From Kitasatospora papulosa (GTDB lineage: Bacteria; Actinomycetota; Actinomycetes; Streptomycetales; Streptomycetaceae), in the NCBI RefSeq assembly GCF_000717245.1, contig NZ_JNYQ01000001.1, positions 682,001 to 746,000 of the forward strand: 64,000 bases of DNA, given 5' to 3'. Positions 28,287 through 35,836 of this stretch are shown here, in pieces. Under the pieces are notes generated by a model that was given only the letters and a program-made list of their open reading frames with translations, made no database searches and was not told where the DNA came from. Position numbers and translations under genes: made by a program. Each line of letters opens with the position of its first letter. The first letter of the stretch is position 1.

Positions 28287-29141
28287 TCAGCTCCGGAGGA
28301 ACTGGGGGCCCTGCGGGGGCAGCGCGAAGTTCGGGTCGGGAGCGTGGGCCGCCGCCGCGGCGGGCTGCGGATAGCCGTACGCCGGCCGCGCGGCGGGCTG
28401 CGGATAGCCGTAGGCGGGCTCGGGAGCAGTCGTGGGCTGCTGCGGGTAGCCGTAGGCCGGCTGGGGCGCCACGGCGGGCCCTGGGTAGCCGTACGCGGGC
28501 TGCTGGTGCTGGACGGTGGCCTGGGAGTCCGGCGACGGCTCGGAGACCTCCGGCACGGACGGGGCGGTCTCGGAGGAGCCGGGTCCGGACTCCGCCTCGG
28601 CCTCGTCCACCGAGATCCCGAAAGCGTTGGCCAGCCCGACGAGGCCCGTGGGATATCCCTGCCCCACGGCCCGGAACTTCCAGCCGTCGCCGCGCCGGTA
28701 CAGCTCGCCGCAGATGACCGCGGTCTCCTCGCCGGTCTCCGCGCGCACGTCGAACACGGCGAGCGGATCGCCGTCGGCGGACGCCGCGTCGTACAGCGAT
28801 ATCCGCAGGTCCGTCACCCGCTCGAACGCCGCCTCGTCGCAGGACGCCGCGATGACCACCTGCTCCACGGAGGGGTCGAGCGAGGACAGGTCCGCCTCGA
28901 TCGTGTCCGTGAGCCCGTCGGGCGAGCTGCGCTTGGGCAGGCGCCGTACGAGGCCGGACGGGTGCCGCGGCTGGTTGTAGAAGACGAAGTCCTCGTCGGA
29001 ACGCACCTGTCCGGAGGGGCCGATCAGCAGGGCCGAGGCGTCCACGTCCGGCACACCGGCACCCGGGGTCCAGCTCACCACGGCCCGTACGGCCGTGGCG
29101 TCGAGAGGGACGTTCGAACCCTTCAGCATCGCGTGCGTCAT
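28287..29141 (-). CDS. TerD-domain protein with a PAYGYPQ repeat tail
   Basis: Protein of 284 aa: a divergent TerD domain (residues 1-175; VPDVDASALLIGPSG, ETGEETAVICGELYRRGDGWKFRAVG) fused to a proline/tyrosine-rich tail. The tail carries four PAYGYP repeats (about 200-270) and ends in ALPPQGPQFLRS. The calcium loop is degenerate compared with the two tandem TerD proteins. Such tails are common on bacterial membrane-associated proteins and can drive self-association. The ATG at 29141 follows AGGA; an upstream ATG at 29150 is possible. It is convergent with the TerA-like gene and divergent from the CitE-like gene. Confidence 0.9.
   Translation of the reverse strand: MTHAMLKGSNVPLDATAVRAVVSWTPGAGVPDVDASALLIGPSGQVRSDEDFVFYNQPRHPSGLVRRLPKRSSPDGLTDTIEADLSSLDPSVEQVVIAASCDEAAFERVTDLRISLYDAASADGDPLAVFDVRAETGEETAVICGELYRRGDGWKFRAVGQGYPTGLVGLANAFGISVDEAEAESGPGSSETAPSVPEVSEPSPDSQATVQHQQPAYGYPGPAVAPQPAYGYPQQPTTAPEPAYGYPQPAARPAYGYPQPAAAAAHAPDPNFALPPQGPQFLRS
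28363..28505 (-). repeat. Degenerate DNA repeats encoding PAYGYPQ units
   Basis: Four imperfect in-frame repeats of about 40 bases, each containing GGATAGCCGTA-, GGGTAGCCGTA- or GATAGCCGTA-like text, encode the tail of the TerD-domain protein. The repeat number may vary between strains by slippage. Confidence 0.75.
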
Positions 29142-29362
29142 GGCGGTCATCCTGCCTGCTGGTGGGGCGCGCGGACAACGTGGGGGTGCGAACCAGTAGG
29201 CCAGGCACCGGTCACCGGGGTCGCACAGGCGCGCCGTGCGGAATGTGAGATACACCGGGGACACCCGAAGTTCATACGGCCGGGGAACCGACGACACCTG
29301 CCCGAACGTACTATTACCGGCCATACGTTTGTCCGGTCTCTATGGCAGTACGGGGGAATCAC

Positions 29363-30523
29363 ATGCGTCATTTCGGGCACATCTCGCCCGCTGTCCGGGA
29401 GAGCCTGTTCTTCAGGGAGCCGTGCGCGTTCGACGCGGGCTCCTCCTCCCGCATGCTCAGCGCGGCCCTGGGGGCCACGCTCTACAGCCCCGCCACCCGG
29501 CCCAGACTGGCCGACGACGTGATCAAGCAGACCGGTCGCGGCGTGGTGTCCATGGTGCTCTGCCTGGAGGATTCCATCGACGACGCCGAGGTCGTCGGTG
29601 CCGAGGCCAACCTGGTCCGGCAGTTCGCCGATCTTGACGCGCGCGATGCCGAGGCGCCGCTCCTCTTCATCCGGGTCCGCGAACCGGAGCAGATCTCCGA
29701 CCTCGTACGGCGGCTCGGAACCTCCGTCCGATTGTTGTCCGGATTCGTACTTCCGAAATTCACCGAGGAGCGTGGCGAGCTCTTCCTGGAGGCCCTCACC
29801 GCGGCCGAAGCGGAAAGCGGTCACCGGCTGTTCGCGATGCCCGTCCTCGAATCACCGGAGCTGCTGCACCTGGAGACCAGGGGCGAGACCCTCCGGGGTG
29901 TCGCGCGCACGGTCGACAAGTACCGTGAGCGGATCCTGGCGCTGCGGCTCGGGGTCACCGACTTCTGCTCCGCCTACGGCCTGCGCCGGGCCCCCGACAT
30001 GACCGCGTACGACGTCCAGATCGTCGGTGCCGTCATCGGCGACGTCGTCAACGTGCTGGGCCGGGCCGACGGCACGGGGTTCACCATCACCGGGCCGGTG
30101 TGGGAGTACTTCCGCCTCCAGGAGCGGATGTTCAAGCCCCAGCTGCGCCGCAGCCCCTTCATGGGCAGGGCCGAGGAACTGCGCACCACGCTCATCGAGC
30201 ACGACCTCGACGGGCTGCTGCGCGAGATCGAGCTCGACCGCGCCAACGGGCTGATGGGCAAGACCTGCATCCACCCGTCCCACGTCCTGCCCGTGCACGC
30301 GCTGTCGGTCGTCAGCCATGAGGAGTACAGCGACGCGCAGGACATCCTGAGGCCCGAGCGGGGCGGCGGCGGCGTACTGCGTTCCGCCTACACGAACAAG
30401 ATGAACGAAGTGAAGCCGCATCGCGCCTGGGCCGAGCGCACCCTGCAGCGGGCCGAGGTCTTCGGCGTGGCACGCGAGGACGTCGGATTCGTGGAGCTCC
30501 TCGCCGCCGGCCTGACGGACTGA
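29363..30523 (+). CDS. HpcH/HpaI aldolase-family (CitE-like) protein of the Ter locus
   Basis: TIM-barrel lyase-family protein of 386 aa. Visible are MVLCLEDSIDDAEV with the metal-binding acidic residues (about 64-77), LPKFTEERGELF, FAMPVLESPEL and LRLGVTDFCSAYGLRR. The C-terminal GLMGKTCIHPSHVLPVHALSV is typical of the CitE group. Family members cleave or form C-C bonds in CoA or keto-acid substrates. In Ter loci this enzyme is predicted to help make a nucleoside-like metabolite. The ATG at 29363 was chosen. The next gene starts within 2-66 bases, so they form an operon. Confidence 0.9.
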   Translation: MRHFGHISPAVRESLFFREPCAFDAGSSSRMLSAALGATLYSPATRPRLADDVIKQTGRGVVSMVLCLEDSIDDAEVVGAEANLVRQFADLDARDAEAPLLFIRVREPEQISDLVRRLGTSVRLLSGFVLPKFTEERGELFLEALTAAEAESGHRLFAMPVLESPELLHLETRGETLRGVARTVDKYRERILALRLGVTDFCSAYGLRRAPDMTAYDVQIVGAVIGDVVNVLGRADGTGFTITGPVWEYFRLQERMFKPQLRRSPFMGRAEELRTTLIEHDLDGLLREIELDRANGLMGKTCIHPSHVLPVHALSVVSHEEYSDAQDILRPERGGGGVLRSAYTNKMNEVKPHRAWAERTLQRAEVFGVAREDVGFVELLAAGLTD

Positions 30524-30588
30524 GCGTGGGCACGGGCGCGTGGGCGGCGGAAGAATCCGAGCACATACCGGAAGAAGAGGCAGTGGAC

Positions 30589-33183
30589 GTGGAGTGGTCG
30601 GGGAACTGGGTCGCGGAGCGGCTCGGCGTCGAGCTCGTCGGTGACGGGGAGCTCCGGGAGCTGCTGGGCCTCGCCCTGCGCCGCAACCCGAAGCGGGCCC
30701 ATCTGCTCGTGTCGAACGTCCTGGGCAAGCACGTGCCGCAGCGGCCGTCCGTGGTCCACGGTGTCGGCTTCGAGCTCGGCGAACGGGTGCGGGACCTGCT
30801 GGGCGAGGCCGAGGCGGGCCGCGCGGTCGTCCTCGGCTACGCGGAGACGGCGACCGGCCTCGGCCACGCCGTCGCGGACGGGCTCGGGGTGGCTCCCTAC
30901 CTGCACTCGACCCGGCGCCCCGTCCCCGGTGTCGCACAGGCGGGCGGTTTCGAGGAGGCGCACTCCCACGCCACCTCCCATCTGCTGCTGCCCGAGGACC
31001 CGGACCTGCTGAAGGCCTCCTCGGACGGCTCTCCGCTGGTCCTGGTCGACGACGAGTTCTCCACCGGCAACACCGTCCTCAACACCATCCGCGCCCTCCA
31101 CGCCCGCTATCCCCGGGACCGGTACGTCATCGTCGCGCTGGTGGACATGCGGTCCGAGGCCGACCAGGGGCGGCTCGCCGAGTTCGCCGAGGAGATCGGT
31201 GCCCGCGTCGACCTGGTCGCCCGGGCCCGCGGCACCGTGCGCCTGCCCGAGGGCGTCCTGGAGAAGGGCCGGGCCCTGGTGTCCGCACAGGACGCGGACC
31301 ACGCGGCGACCGCGCCCCCCGCGCCCCGGTCCGTCCCCGCACGCGTCACCCTCGACTGGCCGGCCGGTGTTCCCGACGGTGGCCGGCACGGCTTCACCCC
31401 CGCGCACCGCGCGGCTCTGGAAGCCGCTCTCCCCGGCATGGCCGCCCGTGTCGCCGACGCCCTGGGTGACGCCCGCCGGGTGCTCGTCCTCGGCTTCGAG
31501 GAGCTGATGTACGCGCCCCTGCGGCTCGGCACCGCGCTGGAGGGCGCCACCACGGCCGAGGTGCGCTACTCCACCACCACCCGCTCACCCGTGCTCGCCG
31601 TCGACGACCCCGGCTACGCGATACGCAGCCGCCTCGTCTTCCCCGCCCACGACGACCCGGCCGACGGGCCCGGCGACCGGTACGCCTACAACGTCGCGGG
31701 CGGTGGCTTCGACGCCGTCGTCGCCGTCGTCGACTCCGCCGCGGACACCCCGGCCCTGCACGCCCCCGACGGACTGCTCGCCCGGCTCGCCGGACACACC
31801 GACCGGGTCCTGCTCGCGGTCGTCCCCTCGTACGTCCCGTCCTCCGCCCTGCCGCAGGACCCGCCACCGGCCCCGTCGTCCGGCTCGGCGTCCACATCGT
31901 CGTCCGCCTCGTCCCCCGCGTCGTCCCAGGTCTCGGACCCGGCCCTCCCGCCGACGCCGCGCAGGATCCTTTCGCCGGCCCCGGACACGTCCCCGGCCCC
32001 CCACAGGCAGGAAACCGCCATGCTGCCCGAACCCCTCCGGGGCCCCGCCTTCTCCTCCTACGCGGCGGACGAGGTCGGCTGGCTGCTCCAGGACCTGTCC
32101 GACACGCAGTTGGAGGCCCCCACCGAGGAGCGGGAGGAGGCGATCCAGAGCGGCGGCGCCCACTACGCCGAATCGCTGCCCGTCGAATACCAGCCCAGCC
32201 CGCAGTACCAGGAGCTGTTCAAGGCCGCCCTGGACACCTCGGCGGCCCGTATCGCCCGCGCCGTCGGCACCGTCACCGAGACCGTCCTCGCCGAACGCTC
32301 CCGCTCCGGGGGCCGCTCGGGCGGGACCCCCGTCCTGGTCTCCCTCGCCCGGGCCGGCACCCCCGTCGGGGTGCTCATGCGCCGATGGGCCCTGCACCGG
32401 CACGGTCTGGACCTGCCGCACTACGCCGTCTCCATCGTCCGGGGCCGTGGCATCGACGCCAACGCCCTGCGCTGGCTGGCCGCGCACCACGACCCCGCGG
32501 ACGTCGTCTTCGTCGACGGCTGGACCGGCAAGGGCGCCATCACGCGCGAACTCGCCGCGGCCCTGGAGGAGTTCGAGGGCTTCAACCCGGAGATCGCCGT
32601 ACTGGCCGACCCGGGCGGCTGCGTACGGACGTACGGGACGCGCGAGGACTTCCTCATCCCGTCCGCCTGCCTCAACTCCACGGTGTCCGGGCTCGTCTCC
32701 CGCACGGTCCTGCGCTCCGACCTGGTCGGCCCGCACGACTTCCACGGCGCGAAGTTCTACCGCGAACTCGCCGGGTCCGACGTCTCCGGCCTGTTCCTCG
32801 ACACCGTCGCCGCCCGGTTCGACGAGGTCGCCGACGCCGTGGGCGCCGAGGCCAAGGAACTCCTGACCGCGGACCGGGCCCCCACCTGGGAGGGCTGGGC
32901 GGCGGTGGAACGCATCAGCGAGGAGTACGGGATCCACGACGTGAACCTCGTCAAGCCCGGCGTCGGCGAGACGACGCGGGTGCTGCTGCGCCGCGTGCCG
33001 TGGAAGATCCTGGCCAAGCGGGGAGCGGGCGCCGACCTCGACCACGTACGACTGCTCGCCGGGCAGCGCGGCGTCCCGGTCGAGGAGGTCGACGAACTCC
33101 CTTACACCTGTCTGGGGTTGATCCACCCCAAGTACACCAGGGGCGCCACCGGTGCGGACGGCACGGCGGTGACGGCCAAGTGA
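30589..33183 (+). CDS. Fused phosphoribosyltransferase-TRSP / phosphoribosyltransferase-PELOTA protein of the Ter locus
   Basis: Protein of 864 aa with two halves. The N-terminal half has a PRTase domain with PRPP loop LVLVDDEFSTGNT (about 150-162) and a TRSP domain with its name motif TTTRSPVLAVDD (about 329-340). A serine/proline linker spans about 420-475. The C-terminal half has a second PRTase-type (StiP/PRTase_1) domain with VVFVDGWTGKGAI (about 639-651) and a PELOTA-like RNA-binding end (VLLRRVPWKILAKRG and onward). The GTG at 30589 has GAAGAAGAGG 8 bases upstream; a GTG at 30526 is in frame, but the codons between look non-coding. An internal ATG (32020) with its own ribosome site could yield the second half separately. 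Confidence 0.85.
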   Translation: MEWSGNWVAERLGVELVGDGELRELLGLALRRNPKRAHLLVSNVLGKHVPQRPSVVHGVGFELGERVRDLLGEAEAGRAVVLGYAETATGLGHAVADGLGVAPYLHSTRRPVPGVAQAGGFEEAHSHATSHLLLPEDPDLLKASSDGSPLVLVDDEFSTGNTVLNTIRALHARYPRDRYVIVALVDMRSEADQGRLAEFAEEIGARVDLVARARGTVRLPEGVLEKGRALVSAQDADHAATAPPAPRSVPARVTLDWPAGVPDGGRHGFTPAHRAALEAALPGMAARVADALGDARRVLVLGFEELMYAPLRLGTALEGATTAEVRYSTTTRSPVLAVDDPGYAIRSRLVFPAHDDPADGPGDRYAYNVAGGGFDAVVAVVDSAADTPALHAPDGLLARLAGHTDRVLLAVVPSYVPSSALPQDPPPAPSSGSASTSSSASSPASSQVSDPALPPTPRRILSPAPDTSPAPHRQETAMLPEPLRGPAFSSYAADEVGWLLQDLSDTQLEAPTEEREEAIQSGGAHYAESLPVEYQPSPQYQELFKAALDTSAARIARAVGTVTETVLAERSRSGGRSGGTPVLVSLARAGTPVGVLMRRWALHRHGLDLPHYAVSIVRGRGIDANALRWLAAHHDPADVVFVDGWTGKGAITRELAAALEEFEGFNPEIAVLADPGGCVRTYGTREDFLIPSACLNSTVSGLVSRTVLRSDLVGPHDFHGAKFYRELAGSDVSGLFLDTVAARFDEVADAVGAEAKELLTADRAPTWEGWAAVERISEEYGIHDVNLVKPGVGETTRVLLRRVPWKILAKRGAGADLDHVRLLAGQRGVPVEEVDELPYTCLGLIHPKYTRGATGADGTAVTAK

Positions 33184-34046
33184 GCGCGACCATGACCACC
33201 CCCGAGGGCGGTTCCCCGGAGGCTCCCGTGACCCTGGTGGCCAGCGACCTCGACCGCACCCTCATCTACTCCGCGGCGGCCCTCCAGCTGACCATGCCGG
33301 ACGACCGCGCCCCGCGTCTGCTCTGCGTGGAGGTCTACGACAGGGCGCCCCTCTGCTACATGACGGAGACGGCCGCCGCGCTCCTCGGCGAACTGGCCCG
33401 CACCACGGTGTTCGTACCGACCACCACCCGGACCCGGGAACAGTACGGCCGCATCCACCTCCCCGGCCCGGCACCCCGGTACGCGATCTGCGCCAACGGC
33501 GGCCACATCCTGGTCGACGGCGTGTCCGACCCGGACTGGCAGCAGCACGTGACCGGCCGTATCTCCGGCGAGTGCGCCTCGCTCGCCGAGGTCCGCGCCC
33601 ACCTCCAGGCGGCGTCCGACCCCTCCTGGCTGCTCAAGGAACGGGTCGCCGAGGACCTCTTCGCCTACCTCGTCGTCGACCGCGCCGCCCTCCCCGAGGG
33701 CTGGGTCAAGGAACTCACGGCCTGGGCCGACCCCAAGGGCTGGAGCGTGTCCCTCCAGGGCCGCAAGATCTACGTCGTACCCAAGCCGCTCACCAAGAGC
33801 GCCGCCATGCACGAGGTGGCCCGCCGCACCGGCGCCACGCGCACGCTCGCCGCCGGCGACTCACTCCTGGACGCCGACCTGCTGCTCGCCGCCGACCGGG
33901 CCTGGCGCCCGGGCCACGGAGAGCTCGCCGACTGCGGCTGGGGCGCGCCGAACACCGAGGTGCTCAGGGAGCGGGGTGTCGCCGCGGGCGAGGAGATACT
34001 GCGCCGCTTCCTGCGGGCCGCCGACACGCAGGGGGCGGGTCGCTGA
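33180..34046 (+). CDS. HAD-superfamily hydrolase of the Ter locus
   Basis: Phosphatase-fold protein of 288 aa. HAD motif I is DLDRTLIYS (about residues 23-31), motif III Lys lies near IYVVPKPLTKSAAM, and motif IV is TLAAGDSLLDADLLLAAD with the metal acids. The cap region resembles the Cof/sucrose-phosphatase type, suggesting a small phosphorylated metabolite. The GTG at 33180 overlaps the previous stop by four bases (GTGA), so it is coupled to the phosphoribosyltransferase gene; an ATG at 33192 is the alternative. In this context it probably removes a phosphate from the locus product. Confidence 0.9.
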   Translation: MSATMTTPEGGSPEAPVTLVASDLDRTLIYSAAALQLTMPDDRAPRLLCVEVYDRAPLCYMTETAAALLGELARTTVFVPTTTRTREQYGRIHLPGPAPRYAICANGGHILVDGVSDPDWQQHVTGRISGECASLAEVRAHLQAASDPSWLLKERVAEDLFAYLVVDRAALPEGWVKELTAWADPKGWSVSLQGRKIYVVPKPLTKSAAMHEVARRTGATRTLAAGDSLLDADLLLAADRAWRPGHGELADCGWGAPNTEVLRERGVAAGEEILRRFLRAADTQGAGR

Positions 34047-34104
34047 GCACCCGCGGGTGATCTTCGGCAAGCTGGGCGGGCCGCCGTGAACCGAGGAGAC
34101 CCGC

Positions 34105-34764
34105 ATGACCAAGGGCAACAGCACCAAGATCACCGATGAGCTGTACGCGTACACGCTGGCCCACAACCCTCCGCTGGACGCGGTGCAGCGCGAACTGGTG
34201 GAGACCACCTACGCCGAGCTGCCCGACCAGGCGGGCATGCAGTCGGCGCAGGAACAGGGGCCGCTGCTCGCCTTCCTCGTCCGGCTGACGGGCGCCCGCC
34301 ACGTCGTGGAGGTCGGCACCTTCACCGGCTTCTCGGCGCTGTCGATGGCCCAGGCACTGCCCGCGGACGGGGTGCTGATCGCCTGCGACATCTCCGAGGA
34401 GTGGACGGCCTACGGCCGGGACGCATGGGAGAAGGCAGGCGTCGCCGACCGGATCGACCTGCGGATCGCGCCCGCGCTGGACACCCTGCGCGCGATGCCG
34501 GCCGAACCGCACATCGACATGGCCTACCTCGACGCGGACAAGGGCAACTACATCGCGTACTGGGAGGAACTGGTCCCGCGCATGCGCCCCGGCGGGCTCG
34601 TCGTCACCGACAACGTCCTGTTCCACGGAGGCGTGACCGACCCGCTGGCCACCGGGGCCACTGCTGCCATCAGGGGCTTCAACGACCATGTGGCCGCCGA
34701 CGCCCGGATGGAGAGCGTGCTGCTGACCGTCGCGGACGGACTGACGCTCTCCCGCCGCAGGTGA
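34105..34764 (+). CDS. SAM-dependent O-methyltransferase (class I, caffeoyl-CoA type)
   Basis: Cytosolic methyltransferase of 219 aa. SAM motif I is VVEVGTFTGFSALSMAQALP (about residues 68-87), followed by LIACDISEEWTAYGRDAW and the metal-site MAYLDADKGNYIAYW (about 137-151). The C-terminal VVTDNVLFHGGVTDP is diagnostic of the Mg-dependent O-methyltransferase family. The ATG follows GAGGAGA. It sits 58 bases after the HAD gene on the same strand, so it could belong to the Ter-linked pathway or be an independent neighbour. Acceptor unknown. Confidence 0.92.
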   Translation: MTKGNSTKITDELYAYTLAHNPPLDAVQRELVETTYAELPDQAGMQSAQEQGPLLAFLVRLTGARHVVEVGTFTGFSALSMAQALPADGVLIACDISEEWTAYGRDAWEKAGVADRIDLRIAPALDTLRAMPAEPHIDMAYLDADKGNYIAYWEELVPRMRPGGLVVTDNVLFHGGVTDPLATGATAAIRGFNDHVAADARMESVLLTVADGLTLSRRR

Positions 34765-34804
34765 GCCGCTCGGGCCTGTCCTTCCGTTTCCGTGGTGCTC
34801 CGCC

Positions 34805-34863
34805 GTGGGCGACGGGGCGGGCCTTTCTTTCCGGGCGGTCGGCGGTGGGCGACGGGGCGGGCC
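34805..34863. repeat. 19-base direct repeat after the methyltransferase gene
   Basis: GTGGGCGACGGGGCGGGCC occurs exactly at 34805-34823 and 34845-34863, a 40-base period, between the methyltransferase stop and the convergent FmdB-like gene. No role can be assigned. Confidence 0.6.
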
Positions 34864-34876
34864 AGCGCTTTCGGGT

Positions 34877-35101
34877 TCAGCCGCAGCAGCCGCCCCCGCA
34901 GCAGCCACCGCCTCCGCCGCCGCCCGACGAGGGGGCGGGAGCCGCGGAGGAGGCCGAACCGCCCACCGCCACGGTGGAGAGCAGCTTCACGGTGTCCTCA
35001 TGCCCTGCCGGGCACGAGGCGGGAGCGGAGGACTCGGCCATCGGACGGCTGAGCTCGAACGTCTCGCCACAGGGGCGGCAGCGGTACTCGTAACGGGGCA
35101 T
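34877..35101 (-). CDS. FmdB-type zinc-ribbon protein with Cys-Gly tail
   Basis: Protein of 74 aa. The N-terminal FmdB zinc ribbon uses CRPCGETFEL and a second knuckle near SCPAGHED, where His appears in place of the last Cys. A short spacer (SSAAPAPSS) is followed by an unusual tail of seven glycines and CCGGGCCG, with four cysteines. FmdB-type ribbons are put forward as regulators or metal-handling proteins. The cysteine tail could bind metal. Downstream is a convergent methyltransferase; upstream is a DUF4383 protein. Confidence 0.88.
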   Translation of the reverse strand: MPRYEYRCRPCGETFELSRPMAESSAPASCPAGHEDTVKLLSTVAVGGSASSAAPAPSSGGGGGGGCCGGGCCG

Positions 35102-35110
35102 GGCCCCAGA

Positions 35111-35704
35111 TTAGAGCCTCTTCCCCTTCTCGACGCCGGGCATCGGGGCGAGAGCGCGGCGGCGGCGCTCCTCCGTCGCGAACTGTTCGGGGTGGCGGGC
35201 CCGCCAGTACGGATTGTCGTGAGGAAGCCCGCCGCTGACCCTTCCGTACATCCCGAACATCATCAGCAGAAGACCGACGATGAAGCTGAACAGCACGTTC
35301 TGCATCTGGAAGGCCAGGAAGTTCAGGCCGGTATCGAGCAGGGCCAGATTCACGAACCCGCTGATGATGAACGCGATACCCAGGACCATGTTGAGGGTCG
35401 AGGCGAAGTTGCCGCCGACGACCATGCCGACGAAGAGCAGCAGCCCGACGCAGATGGACAGGATGCTGAGCGCGCCGTTGGTGTTCAGGCCGGCCACCGT
35501 GTCGCCGCCGGTGTCGAAGATGCCGATGCGGTCGATGAGCCCGAGGATGCCGAACGCGACGAGGACCAGGCCCATCAGACCCGCCCCGACCCGGTACACC
35601 TGGCTGAGGCGGTGGTCGACGGGCAGGTGCTCGTCGAGGCGGGTGGCCTTGCGGCGGGAAGATACGCCGCGACGGCGCGTGGGACGCAGGACGTGTGTGG
35701 CCAT
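35111..35704 (-). CDS. DUF4383 membrane protein
   Basis: Membrane protein of 197 aa with four hydrophobic segments between about residues 38 and 158 (VGAGLMGLVLVAFGILGL, ILSICVGLLLFVGMVV, MVLGIAFIISGFVNLALL, LFSFIVGLLLMMFGMY) and basic, arginine-rich ends. This is the DUF4383 pattern; no function is known to me. The ATG at 35704 follows GGAGG at 5 bases. It lies 9 bases before the FmdB-like gene on the same strand. Confidence 0.85.
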   Translation of the reverse strand: MATHVLRPTRRRGVSSRRKATRLDEHLPVDHRLSQVYRVGAGLMGLVLVAFGILGLIDRIGIFDTGGDTVAGLNTNGALSILSICVGLLLFVGMVVGGNFASTLNMVLGIAFIISGFVNLALLDTGLNFLAFQMQNVLFSFIVGLLLMMFGMYGRVSGGLPHDNPYWRARHPEQFATEERRRRALAPMPGVEKGKRL

Positions 35705-35836
35705 GACGGCCTCCTTCGGCCGCGTGCGGCCAGGGACGCCTCGGCGAAAGCCGCTGAGTACTTCCAGGATCGGCCTACCTGCCGCATGGGACAAATCAGG
35801 CCGTTCGGTGACCCCGGTGGTGGTCCGACGCGAGGT

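Noticed and set aside
28363..28505. Possible CRISPR-like array
   Set aside because: The degenerate repeats are coding (PAYGYPQ) and in frame; no spacers.
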